A stretch of 64,000 bases of DNA from Clostridiales bacterium. GTDB taxonomy: Bacteria > Bacillota > Clostridia > Saccharofermentanales > DTU023. The DNA lies in assembly GCA_004556925.1 (NCBI GenBank), contig SFFI01000004.1, positions 57,174 to 121,173 on the forward strand, given 5' to 3'. How positions within the stretch are numbered: the first letter of the stretch is position 1; every line of letters begins with the position of its first letter. Shown here in pieces: positions 1 through 9,559 of this stretch. Both the position numbers and the translations under genes were made by a program. Under the pieces are notes generated by a model. The model ran no database searches. It saw only the letters and a list, made by a program, of their open reading frames with translations, and was not told the origin of the DNA.

Positions 1-792
1 AAAAACTTTAGTGATCTTTTCCGTGTGGACCTTACCGTCAGCTGAAGAGATCAAACTCACTTGATCCCCTGTCTTAAGGGTTCCTCTTTGAATGCGGCCA
101 GTAGCCAATCTGCCTAGATAATTGTCATAGTCAATGTTGGATACCAGCATCTGCAGGGGAGCGGTGTCGTCGCCTTTGGCATCTGGTATCGTCTCAACAA
201 TAGTATCCAAGATGGGGCGCATGTCAGCTTCTTTCAGAGTCTTTTCATCTAGCTGGTCTGGCAGTTCTCTAAAGGAGGCAGCTTTTTTGGCCGAGGCATA
301 AAGAATAGGGAATTCAATTTGTTCGTCCGTAGCCCCCAAGTCCATAAAAAGTTCCAGGACCATATCCGCTACTTCACTGGGTCTGGCATCAGGCCTGTCA
401 ATCTTGTTGATAATAACAATCGTTTTGAGGTTCATGGCCAAAGCCTTGGCCAAGACAAAGCGCGTCTGAGGCATTGGCCCATCGAATGCATCCACCAAAA
501 GAAGCACGCCATCCACCATTTTGAGGACTCTTTCAACCTCACCAGAAAAGTCCGCGTGCCCAGGGGTGTCCACAATATTAATGCGGGTATCTCCGTAATG
601 TATAGCTGTATTCTTAGCTAAAATCGTGATGCCCCTCTCCCGCTCGATCGCGTCAGAGTCCATCACTTGGTCGGGTAAGACTTCATCAGCCCGAAAGAGG
701 CCGGAAGATTTAAGCAAGCCGTCTACCAGGGTCGTCTTCCCGTGGTCGACGTGTGCAACAATCGCAATATTACGTAATTTCTGAGTGTTCAT
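1..792 (-). CDS. typA: GTP-binding ribosome-associated factor TypA/BipA (N-terminal part)
   Basis: This is the first 264 codons of a translational GTPase of the TypA/BipA family; the rest lies beyond the left edge. Reading the minus strand, the N-terminus carries the G1 motif AHVDHGKTT near residue 14, the switch-II motif DTPGHADF near residue 74, and NKIDRP near residue 128. These are followed by the start of domain II. The spacing and the phrase GRLATGRIQRG are typical of BipA rather than EF-G or LepA. Family members bind the 70S ribosome at the A site and help 50S assembly and growth under stress or cold. The ATG at 792 lies only 5 bases after the der stop codon, so the two are probably co-transcribed. 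The truncation is an artefact of the window edge. Confidence 0.93.
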   Translation of the reverse strand, partial: MNTQKLRNIAIVAHVDHGKTTLVDGLLKSSGLFRADEVLPDQVMDSDAIERERGITILAKNTAIHYGDTRINIVDTPGHADFSGEVERVLKMVDGVLLLVDAFDGPMPQTRFVLAKALAMNLKTIVIINKIDRPDARPSEVADMVLELFMDLGATDEQIEFPILYASAKKAASFRELPDQLDEKTLKEADMRPILDTIVETIPDAKGDDTAPLQMLVSNIDYDNYLGRLATGRIQRGTLKTGDQVSLISSADGKVHTEKITKVF

Positions 793-797
793 CTTGA

Positions 798-2168
798 TTA
801 ATCCTGTTCTCTATCTCTACTCTTTTTGCCATCTACTTTGAGGTAATCCTCACGCTTGCGTTCCCGCCAACTGATAAAGATGGGGGAGCCCCGGAAGCCA
901 AAAGCCTCGCGCAGACGATTTTCCAAATAGCGTTCGTAGGAAAAATGCATTAGTTTTTTATCATTAATAAAGAAAATAAAATGAGGAGGCCGGGCCGAGA
1001 CCTGGCTACCGTAAAAAATCTTCAAGGCTCTCCCCTTGTCACTTGGCGGCCGGTGCATGGCTAGGGCTTCTGCCAGTACCTCGTTGACCACCGCTGTAGA
1101 CAGACGCTTGGAGGCTTCCTCATAAATTTCCACGATCTCCTGGTAAAGGCTGTCTACCCTTTGGCCGGTCACAGCGGAAATAGCCGTCATTTCCGCATAA
1201 GGCATAAAAGCAAAGCGCTGCTTAATCTTATCCTGCCAAGTCTGGAAAGCTTGATCTTTCTGATCTAAAAGGTCCCACTTGTTGACTACAAAAAGCGAGG
1301 CCTTACCTGCGTTATGGGCTAAACCAGCAACTTTTGTATCCTGTTCAGAAATTTCCTCAGTTGCGTCCAGAAGGATGAGACAGACATCTGCCCGTTCAAC
1401 CGCAGCTTGGGTCCGCATGGTACTGTATTTTTCCACGGCTTCTTTGACCTTGGCCTTACGTCTAAGACCGGCCGTATCAATAAAGCGGAAGGATCCATAG
1501 GCATTGTCAATATTGACATCGAGCGAATCACGTGTGGTGCCGGGTATGTTAGACACAATGGCCCTGTCTTCCGCCAGGAGCTTATTCAAGAGGGAGGATT
1601 TCCCCACGTTGGGCTTGCCAATGATGGCTACAGAGATGCGATGCTGGTCTTGCTCCGAGGAAGGGGTTTCTGGCACTTGGTCCAAGAGGGCGGAAACCAT
1701 ATCTCCAAGGCCCAGTTTATGTAAGGCTGAAACACAGAGGGGCTCACCCAAGCCTAACTCGAAGAATTCATAGGCCTCAGGAGGCATCAAGCCTACTTGG
1801 TCTGCCTTGTTAAGTGCCAAAACGATAGGCTTGTCGGACTTACGCAGGAGAGAGGCTATCTCCCGGTCTTGATTGGTCAAGCCATCTCGTAAATCACAAA
1901 GAAAGAGGATGGCATCAGCAGACTCTAGCGCAAAGCCAACCTGGCGAGCCATTTGCTGCAAGATGGGGTCTTCGGAGCCTGGTTCAAGTCCGCCTGTATC
2001 AATCAAGACGAACCCCCGTCCGAACCACTCCGGTTCCGCATAGATACGGTCACGGGTAACACCGGGACTGTCATGCACAATGGAAATACGCTCCCCTGCC
2101 AGGGCATTAAAAATACTAGATTTTCCTACATTGGGTCGACCCACGATGGCGATTACGGGTTTGGACAT
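798..2168 (-). CDS. der: Ribosome assembly GTPase Der (EngA)
   Basis: This encodes a 456-residue double-GTPase. Two complete G domains are visible: GRPNVGKSS near residue 10 with DTGG and NKAD, and GKPNVGKSS near residue 185 with DTAGLRRK and NKWDLL. A C-terminal KH-like domain ends in a basic tail. This tandem arrangement is unique to Der/EngA, which acts in late 50S subunit maturation. The length matches the family (about 430-490). It lies between rpmF and typA, all three on the same strand, so the group is a small translation/ribosome-assembly cluster. A terminator-like hairpin sits just upstream, between rpmF and der, so der expression probably depends on partial read-through. Confidence 0.97.
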   Translation of the reverse strand: MSKPVIAIVGRPNVGKSSIFNALAGERISIVHDSPGVTRDRIYAEPEWFGRGFVLIDTGGLEPGSEDPILQQMARQVGFALESADAILFLCDLRDGLTNQDREIASLLRKSDKPIVLALNKADQVGLMPPEAYEFFELGLGEPLCVSALHKLGLGDMVSALLDQVPETPSSEQDQHRISVAIIGKPNVGKSSLLNKLLAEDRAIVSNIPGTTRDSLDVNIDNAYGSFRFIDTAGLRRKAKVKEAVEKYSTMRTQAAVERADVCLILLDATEEISEQDTKVAGLAHNAGKASLFVVNKWDLLDQKDQAFQTWQDKIKQRFAFMPYAEMTAISAVTGQRVDSLYQEIVEIYEEASKRLSTAVVNEVLAEALAMHRPPSDKGRALKIFYGSQVSARPPHFIFFINDKKLMHFSYERYLENRLREAFGFRGSPIFISWRERKREDYLKVDGKKSRDREQD

Positions 2169-2185
2169 TGCTTACCTCATCACGT

Positions 2186-2217
2186 AAAAAAGCAGCCGGA
2201 CAAGCCGCCCCGCTGCT
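2186..2217 (-). terminator. Intrinsic terminator between rpmF and der
   Basis: On the minus strand a GC-rich stem (AGCAGC..CGG pairing with CCG..GCTGCT, internal bulge of Gs) is followed directly by six Ts. It lies 18 bases before the der start, so it probably attenuates rather than fully ends transcription from rpmF into der. Confidence 0.65.
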
Positions 2218-2244
2218 CATGCTTCACTAAAAAGACCTGGAGGC

Positions 2245-2430
2245 CTAGGCCTCTTTGTCAATGGCTACGACTTCTCTTCCCTTGTAGTAACCACAGTTTT
2301 TGCAGACTACGTGGGGGAGCTTAAGTTCGTGGCATTGAGGGCATTCGGAAAGATTCACTTGAGTAAGTTTTTCCTGGGCGCGCGACATCCGAGATCTGCG
2401 TTTGGACCATTTTCTCTTAGGTACTGCCAT
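2245..2430 (-). CDS. rpmF: 50S ribosomal protein L32
   Basis: This is a 61-residue basic protein starting MAVPKRKWSKRR, the hallmark N-terminus of bacterial L32. Two CxxC pairs (CPQC near residue 34 and CKNC near residue 47) form the zinc ribbon, so this is the zinc-containing C+ paralogue. It is a structural protein of the large ribosomal subunit. A GGAGG-like site lies just upstream of the ATG. In many Firmicutes rpmF follows a yceD (DUF177) gene; none is present here, and the upstream neighbour is the divergent pullulanase gene. Confidence 0.97.
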   Translation of the reverse strand: MAVPKRKWSKRRSRMSRAQEKLTQVNLSECPQCHELKLPHVVCKNCGYYKGREVVAIDKEA

Positions 2431-2610
2431 GTTTCTGCCTCCCTTTATCTAAATATGCATATTAGCACTTTGCTAAACAGCTTCTCTCTAAAAATAGAGT
2501 TTTTCTAAAACAGCGTTAGTGATTATCTCACGGCCATTCTAGCCTGTCAAGCCTTTTCCTAGATGAAGGTCACTTGATTATAGTAGGCAGGAGTCACTTG
2601 GCAAGAGGAC

Positions 2611-4569
2611 TTGTCATATGAGGTATACTTTACAAACTACTGGAGAAAGGCTCAGGACCAGCTTGTGTTAAATTTAACGTATCTACACTCCCCGGAATTT
2701 AATCATAAATACTCTTACGAGGGTCCACTTGGGGCCTTTTACACCCCAGACTTGAGCCAGTTTCGCCTGTGGGCCCCGACGGCAACCCGGGTTCAGCTAA
2801 GTTTAGGGCAAGGGCAAAAATGGCTCTTAGACTTGCAGGCCAACAGTCAACAGCCTGGACTGTGGACCTTAGATCTCCAGGGTGATTTTTATTTGCAGGA
2901 TTATACCTACCTCCTAACCTTCCCTGATGGAAGCGTGCAAGAATCCGCCGACCCCTATGCTGTTGCGGCCAGGGCCAATGGCAAGCCCTCCGTTCTCCTG
3001 GATCCTGAGGCCTATCATCCTGAAAACTGGGCGGACGACCCTGTGCCTCCCCCGCTTGACCAAGCGGAGATTGCCATTTATGAAATTCATATTCGTGATC
3101 TGACTATGGGGCCAAACAACGGTATCTATCACAAGGGCAAATTTTTAGGACTCTGCGAGGCTGGCACGCGTACAGCCCAGGGCCAGCCCTCGGGGCTGGA
3201 TTACCTGCGGTCTTTAGGGGTCAGCCATATCCAGCTCATGCCCTGCTTTGACTTTGCGACAGTTGATGAGGCAGGCGACCTCTCCTTTAACGCCCAATAT
3301 AATTGGGGCTACGACCCCCTAAATTACAATGTGGTGGAAGGTTCCTACTCAACCGAACCCCAGGACCCTGTCAGCCGGATTATAGAGTTTAAAACCCTGG
3401 TCAACACCCTGCACCAAGCAGGCTTCAAAGTGATCATGGATGTCGTATACAACCATGTTTATGACCTTGCGTGCTCGCCCCTAAACCAGACAGTGCCCGG
3501 CTACTACTTCCGCTTGCGGGAAGATGGCCAGCTGTGGGACGGTACCGGCTGCGGCAACGAAACCGCCTCCGAGCAGGCCATGTTCCGCAGATATATGATT
3601 GACTCCTTGTGTTACTGGGCCCGTAGCTTTCACATTGATGGCTTCCGTTTTGACCTGATGGGGATTCATGATGTGGAAACCATGCAGGCTGTGCGCCAGG
3701 CCCTAGATAGGATTGATCCAGAGATTATCCTCATCGGTGAAGGTTGGCAGATGGGCAACCACCCGGCTGGCATTAGGCCTTCTGACCAAAGACAAGCCCA
3801 GCAGCTACCCGGCATCCGTTTTTTCAATGACCAATTTCGTGACGCCTTGCGCGGATCTAACTTTGGTCATGATGCTCAAGGTTTTTTAAGCAGGGACACT
3901 AGCTTGGCGAAAACCCGGCAAGTCTACCATAATATCTTAGGCCAGCCTGACCATGGCTATTACAGGGACGCCAGCCAATCCGTAATCTATACAGAATGCC
4001 ACGATAATGCCACCCTCTACGATAAGCTCCGCCTGTCCTTGGGTGATATGAGCGTAGATGAATCCATGAAGCGGCAGGCCATGGCCTTTTCGATCCAATG
4101 TTTGTCTTTTGGCACCTTGTTCTTCCACGCTGGTCAAGAGTTCATGCGGAGCAAGCAAGGCTTGGACAACACCTACAAGTCTCCCGATGAGATCAACGCC
4201 CTGGATTACGACCGCGTAGCCCAGTACCCTCAATTAGGCCTGCTTTTCCGCCGTCTTTTGGTCCAGCGGAAGGAAATGGGGGTCTTTTCGCTTAGCTCTT
4301 ATACAGACATTAACCAAGCGGTGCAGACCTATCGTCTGGAAGAGGGCCATATTGCCTACCAAATCAACTTTGAAGGACAATTCTACCTCATTGTGCATAA
4401 TGCGCTCAGCAGTGCTTGGTACCTGGACCTGCCCGCTGGCGAATGGCAGCCCCTCCTTGCCCAATGGTCCTTGCCGGAAAAACCCGAGCGAGCTTTTCCC
4501 TCGCTGAGGAAGCAGTTACAAGTAGAAGCTTTAGAAAGTATTCTACTCAAGCAAATCTCCCAATCCTAG
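2611..4569 (+). CDS. pulA: Type I pullulanase (debranching alpha-1,6-glucosidase)
   Basis: This 652-residue GH13 enzyme hydrolyses alpha-1,6 branch points in pullulan, glycogen or starch-derived dextrins. An N-terminal CBM48-type domain (FRLWAPTA near residue 54) is followed by the pullulanase signature YNWGYDP near residue 230. The four GH13 regions follow: DVVYNHVY, GFRFDLMG with the nucleophile Asp, IGEGW with the acid/base Glu, and TECHDNATLYDK. No signal peptide is visible, so it is probably cytoplasmic and acts on imported maltodextrin or stored glycogen. The start used is TTG at 2611, the only in-frame start before an upstream stop. Its nearest purine-rich site is poorly spaced, and a GTG about 19 codons in is an alternative. 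It stands alone with no other glycogen genes nearby. Confidence 0.93.
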   Translation: MSYEVYFTNYWRKAQDQLVLNLTYLHSPEFNHKYSYEGPLGAFYTPDLSQFRLWAPTATRVQLSLGQGQKWLLDLQANSQQPGLWTLDLQGDFYLQDYTYLLTFPDGSVQESADPYAVAARANGKPSVLLDPEAYHPENWADDPVPPPLDQAEIAIYEIHIRDLTMGPNNGIYHKGKFLGLCEAGTRTAQGQPSGLDYLRSLGVSHIQLMPCFDFATVDEAGDLSFNAQYNWGYDPLNYNVVEGSYSTEPQDPVSRIIEFKTLVNTLHQAGFKVIMDVVYNHVYDLACSPLNQTVPGYYFRLREDGQLWDGTGCGNETASEQAMFRRYMIDSLCYWARSFHIDGFRFDLMGIHDVETMQAVRQALDRIDPEIILIGEGWQMGNHPAGIRPSDQRQAQQLPGIRFFNDQFRDALRGSNFGHDAQGFLSRDTSLAKTRQVYHNILGQPDHGYYRDASQSVIYTECHDNATLYDKLRLSLGDMSVDESMKRQAMAFSIQCLSFGTLFFHAGQEFMRSKQGLDNTYKSPDEINALDYDRVAQYPQLGLLFRRLLVQRKEMGVFSLSSYTDINQAVQTYRLEEGHIAYQINFEGQFYLIVHNALSSAWYLDLPAGEWQPLLAQWSLPEKPERAFPSLRKQLQVEALESILLKQISQS

Positions 4570-4629
4570 CGATATGGTAGAATGAGCGGCAGGGAGATAT
4601 GAAACTGCGACAAGGGAGTAAGGCCAAGC

Positions 4630-5739
4630 ATGAAAACCGTCAGTAGCCAGGCTAAGCAACGGCGTGCTCTTTGGAAGTACGTCTTCTCCTTTATAGCCCT
4701 GCTCCTCATTCTTTATGGGACTTTCAGGATCCTCCTCAAGGATACCTCCATTGAGGACATACGGGCTTCCCTCCAGGCTGCCAATCCCCGTTGGGTGGCA
4801 CGCGGCTTTGCCCTGATGATCAGCTACCAATTGATCTGGGCAGAAATTATTCGGTCCCTACTTTCTCACCTCAATAGCAAACGCGCACCCTACCACATTG
4901 CTGTCAACACTGCTTTTATCGGCTTTTATTTCAACAATATCACTCCCTCGTCCTCAGGGGGACAGCCTATGCAAATGCTCTACCTGCATCGCTGCGGGAT
5001 GGATCTTGCGGGTTCCAGCATCATATTTTGCGTCAACACGGTCTTTAACAACCTTGTCATGATTACCTATGCGACCGTACTGCTAATAAGCCAGCACGAC
5101 TTTATCAGTCAAAACCTTTACGCCATGCGCTATGCCCTAGTCGTAGGCTATTTGTTTAACGGATTCCTGCTCTTCCTTAATATCTTTTTGCTCTTCTTCC
5201 CTAAGCAACTTAAGAGCATTTCCTATGCGGTCCTAGGCTGGATAACGAAGGGGAAACTAAAGCCCAAGGCCAAAAAATATAAACGCAATCTCGATAAGTT
5301 CCTGGGTTCTTACAGTGCGGGCGCCTTTTCCCTCCTGAAAGCACCCGGCCTCCTCATCAAGCTCTTAGTCTTACACGCCATACAATTTGCGATCTACAAT
5401 CTTATTCCTTTTACAGCTGCAAGGGCCTTAGGGGCTTCCTCGGACATCTTTCTCCAGTCTTTCTCTTTACAGGCCGTGCTCACCTTAGCCGTTTCTGGTT
5501 TCCCTACCCCAGGCTCGGTTGGTATCACAGAGGGTGGCTTTGTGGCCATGTTCTCCGGGCTTTTCCCACCTGGCCAAGTTGAATCCACCATGATTTTGAC
5601 CAGGGTCATTAATTTCTATGCCTTCCTCATACTGTCCGCCCTGATCACGATTTTGGCTTTTGCGACGGCCAAGAAGGACAAGTTCCGCAGCCAAAAGCAT
5701 CACCATACGGATGACAGTCAGGATATGGAAAACGAGTGA
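4630..5739 (+). CDS. YbhN/UPF0104-type multi-pass membrane protein (LPG synthase transmembrane-domain family)
   Basis: This encodes a 369-residue integral membrane protein with about eight hydrophobic segments. It carries the family hallmarks PSSSGGQPMQ near residue 105 and GSVGITEGG near residue 300, matching Pfam LPG_synthase_TM (PF03706). Relatives are the flippase-like membrane half of MprF or stand-alone proteins proposed to move or modify lipids. The soluble lysyl-transferase domain of MprF is absent, so lysinylation of phosphatidylglycerol should not be inferred. The substrate is unknown. It follows pullulanase by 60 bases with its own TAGAAT-like extended -10, and a bidirectional terminator separates it from convergent proS. 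The C-terminus is His/Lys-rich and probably cytoplasmic. Confidence 0.85.
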   Translation: MKTVSSQAKQRRALWKYVFSFIALLLILYGTFRILLKDTSIEDIRASLQAANPRWVARGFALMISYQLIWAEIIRSLLSHLNSKRAPYHIAVNTAFIGFYFNNITPSSSGGQPMQMLYLHRCGMDLAGSSIIFCVNTVFNNLVMITYATVLLISQHDFISQNLYAMRYALVVGYLFNGFLLFLNIFLLFFPKQLKSISYAVLGWITKGKLKPKAKKYKRNLDKFLGSYSAGAFSLLKAPGLLIKLLVLHAIQFAIYNLIPFTAARALGASSDIFLQSFSLQAVLTLAVSGFPTPGSVGITEGGFVAMFSGLFPPGQVESTMILTRVINFYAFLILSALITILAFATAKKDKFRSQKHHHTDDSQDMENE

Positions 5740-5781
5740 GGGCACTAGCAGGGAGAATTATCCCTTTTGGTCTTTTTATTA

Positions 5782-5816
5782 AAAAGTCCGGCTCGCCTTG
5801 TGGCAGCCGGACTTTT
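5782..5816. terminator. Bidirectional intrinsic terminator between convergent genes
   Basis: A perfect 12-bp stem (AAAAGTCCGGCT pairing with AGCCGGACTTTT) continues into an inner GCC/GGC pair with a TTGT loop. A-rich and T-rich flanks on both sides let it stop transcription of the membrane-protein gene from the left and of proS from the right. Confidence 0.9.
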
Positions 5817-5840
5817 ACATGTGCTATAAATTCAGCAGAG

Positions 5841-7277
5841 CTAATAGGCTTTGCCCCAGTAAACCAGGTGTTGAGCTGGCTTGCCACAGATGGCACAAAC
5901 CGCACCTTCTTCCAGTTCTTCATCAATGATGCAGCGAGAAGTAGCCTGCAAATCAGCTTTAACCTTTTCCTCACAAGCGGGATCACCGCACCAGTGTGCT
6001 TTCACAAAGCCAGGCTTGTTCTTAAGGATCGTCTCAAGCTCTGACCAGTTACTGGCCTCATAGATACGGTCCTCCATGGACTTTTCAGCCCGAGCCAGCA
6101 TATCCTCATGCATTTGGTCCAGGATCTCTTGTAGCTTATCTTCCAGGCCTTCCAGGGGTAGGAAGTATTTTTCCCGGTTATCTCTGCGTACTGCGACGAC
6201 CTGGCCTTTTTCAATATCCTTGGGGCCATACTCCAGGCGTAAGGGTACACCCTTCATCTCGTATTCAGAGAACTTCCAGCCCGGCATCCGGTCAGAGAAG
6301 TCAGACGTCATGCGGAAACGACCTGCCAGACGGGCTAAAAGCTCCTCGTTGGCCTCTTTTACGCCTGCCTTTTGTAAGGCAATAGGAATGAGCACGATTT
6401 GGTGAGGAGCTACACGCGGCGGGAGGACTAAACCATCATCGTCACCGTGGACCATGATCAGGCCGCCAATCGATCGCGTTGAGACACCCCAGGAGGTCTG
6501 GTAGACATACTGGAGTGCGTTGTTTTCATCCGCGTACTGGATGCCAAAGGCCTGGGCGAAACCATCACCAAAATAGTGGGAGGTACCAGCCTGTAAGGCT
6601 TTACCATCGTGCATCATAGCCTCTACCGTATAGGTCTGTTCGGCTCCTGCAAATTTTTCCTTATCTGTTTTCAGACCAGAAATGACAGGGATAGCCAGGC
6701 ACTCCCGATAGAAGTCAATATAAACCTGCAGCATACGGCGGGTTTCTTCTAAGGCTTCCTCGGCAGTGGCGTGAGCGGTATGCCCCTCCTGCCAATAAAA
6801 TTCCGAAGTCCGCAGGAAGGGCCGGGTTGTCTTTTCCCAACGCACAACAGATACCCATTGGTTATAGAGTTTCGGCAAGTCACGCCAGGATTGAATAACA
6901 TCAGCATAGTGGTCGCAGAAAAGCGCTTCTGAGGTAGGCCGGATGCAAAGCCGCTCTTGAAGTTTGTTATTCCCGCCCTCGGTTACCCAGGCAACCTCCG
7001 GAGCAAAACCATCCACATGGTCTTTTTCTTTCTCCAGAAGAGATTCCGGGATTAAAAGCGGCATGGCAACATTCTGATGGCCCGTTTCCTTAAAACGCCG
7101 GTCCAAGTCCTTTTGGATATTCTCCCAGATGGCATAGCCATAGGGTCGGAGAATCATGCAACCCCGCACCCGAGAATAGGAGGTAAGCTCCGCTTTTTTA
7201 ACGACATCCGTATACCATTGGGCAAAGTCTTGGTCCCTCGGCGTAATCTCTTTAACTAATTTATCGTCTTTAGCCAT
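5841..7277 (-). CDS. proS: Prolyl-tRNA synthetase, archaeal/eukaryotic-like short type
   Basis: This 478-residue class II aminoacyl-tRNA synthetase charges tRNA-Pro. It matches the short ProRS type without the inserted INS editing domain. Motif 2 is visible around RWEKTTRPFLRTSEFYWQEG, followed by SHYFGDGFAQAFG and the class II motif 3 region. The C-terminal part carries four cysteines (CGDPACEE and CAICGK) and ends in YWGKAY, as in this subgroup, whose zinc-binding tail is diagnostic. Many Clostridia carry this form instead of the bacterial-type enzyme. It follows ackA by 17 bases and so appears to be the last gene of a pta-ackA-proS transcript ending at the hairpin near 5800. Confidence 0.97.
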   Translation of the reverse strand: MAKDDKLVKEITPRDQDFAQWYTDVVKKAELTSYSRVRGCMILRPYGYAIWENIQKDLDRRFKETGHQNVAMPLLIPESLLEKEKDHVDGFAPEVAWVTEGGNNKLQERLCIRPTSEALFCDHYADVIQSWRDLPKLYNQWVSVVRWEKTTRPFLRTSEFYWQEGHTAHATAEEALEETRRMLQVYIDFYRECLAIPVISGLKTDKEKFAGAEQTYTVEAMMHDGKALQAGTSHYFGDGFAQAFGIQYADENNALQYVYQTSWGVSTRSIGGLIMVHGDDDGLVLPPRVAPHQIVLIPIALQKAGVKEANEELLARLAGRFRMTSDFSDRMPGWKFSEYEMKGVPLRLEYGPKDIEKGQVVAVRRDNREKYFLPLEGLEDKLQEILDQMHEDMLARAEKSMEDRIYEASNWSELETILKNKPGFVKAHWCGDPACEEKVKADLQATSRCIIDEELEEGAVCAICGKPAQHLVYWGKAY

Positions 7278-7294
7278 AATGCACTATCTAGCTT

Positions 7295-8497
7295 CTACAG
7301 AGACTTAACAATTGCTTCCGTATCCCGGGCAATCATAAGTTCTTCGTTTGTGGGAATAACCACCACAGTAACCTTAGAATCATCAGCAGAAATGACCGCT
7401 TCCTTGCCTCTCAAACCATCATTTTTCGCAGGGTCAAGCTTGATACCTAAGTCTTCCAGGCCAGCGCAGATTGCAGCCCGCGTATTGCAGTCATTTTCTC
7501 CGATTCCTGCGGTAAAGACTAAGACATCTACTCCGCCCATGGCGAAAACATAAGAGCCTAAGATTTTCTTGCACTGATAACTGAACATATCTAAAGCCAG
7601 CTGGGCGCGGGTATTGTCTGCTTGAGCAGCCTCTTCCAGGTCACGGAAGTCAGAAGAGACACCCGAGATGCCCAGGACACCCGATTCCTTATTCATCAAA
7701 TGGTCCATTTCCTGAGGGTTCAGTTTTTCTTGTTCCATAATGTTAACCACAATGGCCGGGTCAATGGAACCGCAGCGCGTACCCATAAGAGGCCCTTCCA
7801 GAGGTGTTAGACCCATGGAGGTATCCTGGCACTTGCCATCCTTCACCGCAGAAATCGAAGAACCATTCCCTAGGTGGAGGGTTATCATGCGCAGACCTTC
7901 TTGGTCTTTGCCCAAGAACTCAGCCGCCCTCTGGCTGACATAGTGGTGGGAGGTACCGTGGGCCCCATAGCGGCGGATGTGTTTTTCCTCGTAATAGCGG
8001 TAAGGCAAGCCATACATGTAGGCCTGGGGAGGCATGGTTTGGTGGAAACTGGTATCAAAAGCCGCAACCATAGGAATATCAGGCATGATTTCCTGGCAGG
8101 CCTCAATCCCCATCAAGTTTGCGGGGTTATGCAAGGGGGCAAAGCTAAAGCATTTGCGGATGGTTTCCTTGACATCGTCATCAATCAAGACCGACTGGGT
8201 GTAATAGTCAGCACAGTTCAGGATACGGTGGCCCACAGCGTCAATTTCTTTCATGGACTTGATGACGCCATGTTCTGGAGATACGAGGGCATCTAAAACC
8301 AGCTGCACTGCAGTTTGGTGGGTAGGCATGGGGGTTTCTACGACATACTTTTCTTTGCCTTCTGGTTCATGTTTGAGGCGAGAGCCCGCAATGCCAATTC
8401 TTTCACAAAGGCCTTTAGCCATAACCCGGCCATCTTGGGTGTCTAGGAGTTGGTACTTGAGGGAGGAAGAACCTGCGTTAATTACTAATACGATCAT
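7295..8497 (-). CDS. ackA: Acetate kinase
   Basis: This encodes a 400-residue acetate kinase, which interconverts acetyl phosphate plus ADP with acetate plus ATP. The ASKHA-fold starts NAGSSSLKYQL. Other marks are the catalytic-region phrase FDTSFHQTMP, the adenine/phosphate-binding LHLGNGSS and GTRCGSIDP, and FTAGIGEN near the C-terminus. Length is standard. With pta 25 bases upstream it forms the substrate-level phosphorylation module for ATP from acetyl-CoA, consistent with a fermentative lifestyle. Its position between pta and proS suggests all three are driven from the promoter at 9560-9588. Confidence 0.98.
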   Translation of the reverse strand: MIVLVINAGSSSLKYQLLDTQDGRVMAKGLCERIGIAGSRLKHEPEGKEKYVVETPMPTHQTAVQLVLDALVSPEHGVIKSMKEIDAVGHRILNCADYYTQSVLIDDDVKETIRKCFSFAPLHNPANLMGIEACQEIMPDIPMVAAFDTSFHQTMPPQAYMYGLPYRYYEEKHIRRYGAHGTSHHYVSQRAAEFLGKDQEGLRMITLHLGNGSSISAVKDGKCQDTSMGLTPLEGPLMGTRCGSIDPAIVVNIMEQEKLNPQEMDHLMNKESGVLGISGVSSDFRDLEEAAQADNTRAQLALDMFSYQCKKILGSYVFAMGGVDVLVFTAGIGENDCNTRAAICAGLEDLGIKLDPAKNDGLRGKEAVISADDSKVTVVVIPTNEELMIARDTEAIVKSL

Positions 8498-8522
8498 CTT
8501 GTATCCTTTCAGCTTCAGCTAA

Positions 8523-9524
8523 TTATTTATTTTTTCCGCCTGCGGCCTGCACGGCAGTTAGGGCTATCACGCCAATAATATCTTCAGTAGAGCAACCACG
8601 GGAGAGGTCGTTAACAGGTTTGGCAATACCCTGCAGGAGAGGCCCGTAGGCCTTGGCACCACCCAGGTATTGAACAAGCTTATAGCCAATATTACCGGCA
8701 TTGAGGTCGGGGAAGACAAGGACATTAGCCTGGCCCCCAATTTTATTGCCAGGGGCCTTGCGTTCGGAGGTAGCAGGTACGAGGGCTGTATCCACTTGGG
8801 CCTCACCGTCTAGTCTGAGTTCAGGTGCCTTTTCTTTGGCTAGTTTGGTGGCTTCTACCACTTTCTCTGTGAGTTCAGAATGGGCAGAACCAAAAGAGGA
8901 GTAAGACAGCATGGCCACGACAGGCTCTTGTCCCGTAAAGAAACGGAAGGAATCAGCCGAGGCGAGAGCGATTTCCGAGAGCTGGTCTGCATCAGGATTT
9001 TCATTTAAGCCACAGTCAGCAAAGACGAAAATGCCATCTGAGCCCAGGTCTTTGAATTGGGTGTCCATGACAAAGAAGGCAGAAACAAGTTTGGTGCCCG
9101 CCTTAGTCTTGAGAATTTGCAGGGCAGGTCTCAGCGTATCCGCAGTAGAATGTGCTGCTCCAGAAACTAAACCATCCGCCTGATCATTTTTCATCAGCAT
9201 CATGCCGAAAGCGGTCTTATCTCTGACGGTAGCCTGGGCCTTTTCTAAATCCACGCCCTTATGCTTGCGCATTTCATAATATTGTTGGGCAAATTGGTCC
9301 AAATCTGGATAATCGGCGGGGTTTATAAACTCAATTCCTGTGTAATCCAGGTCGGGGCAAACCGCTTGCGATTCTTCCTTGGTACCTATGAGGATAATCT
9401 TAGCGAGCTTTTCTTGCGTAGCCGTCACGGCTGCTTGGAGCACGCGTTCATCTTCATTTTCTACTAAAATCACAGTTTGATTTAGTGCTTGAGCCTGTGC
9501 CTTAACCTTGTCAATGAAAGTCAT
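8523..9524 (-). CDS. pta: Phosphate acetyltransferase
   Basis: This is a 333-residue short-form phosphotransacetylase (PTA_PTB family) converting acetyl-CoA and phosphate to acetyl phosphate and CoA. Family phrases include KTAFGMMLMKNDQADGLVSG near residue 105, SYSSFGSA near residue 210, and FPDLNAGNIGYKLVQYLGGA near residue 270. It lacks the N-terminal DRTGG/P-loop part of the enterobacterial long form, as usual in Firmicutes. It is the first gene of the pta-ackA-proS group, with a GGGAGGT ribosome site before the ATG and a well-formed promoter upstream. Confidence 0.97.
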   Translation of the reverse strand: MTFIDKVKAQAQALNQTVILVENEDERVLQAAVTATQEKLAKIILIGTKEESQAVCPDLDYTGIEFINPADYPDLDQFAQQYYEMRKHKGVDLEKAQATVRDKTAFGMMLMKNDQADGLVSGAAHSTADTLRPALQILKTKAGTKLVSAFFVMDTQFKDLGSDGIFVFADCGLNENPDADQLSEIALASADSFRFFTGQEPVVAMLSYSSFGSAHSELTEKVVEATKLAKEKAPELRLDGEAQVDTALVPATSERKAPGNKIGGQANVLVFPDLNAGNIGYKLVQYLGGAKAYGPLLQGIAKPVNDLSRGCSTEDIIGVIALTAVQAAGGKNK

Positions 9525-9559
9525 AGTCTACCTCCCATAAAATAAAAATAACCTCAGCA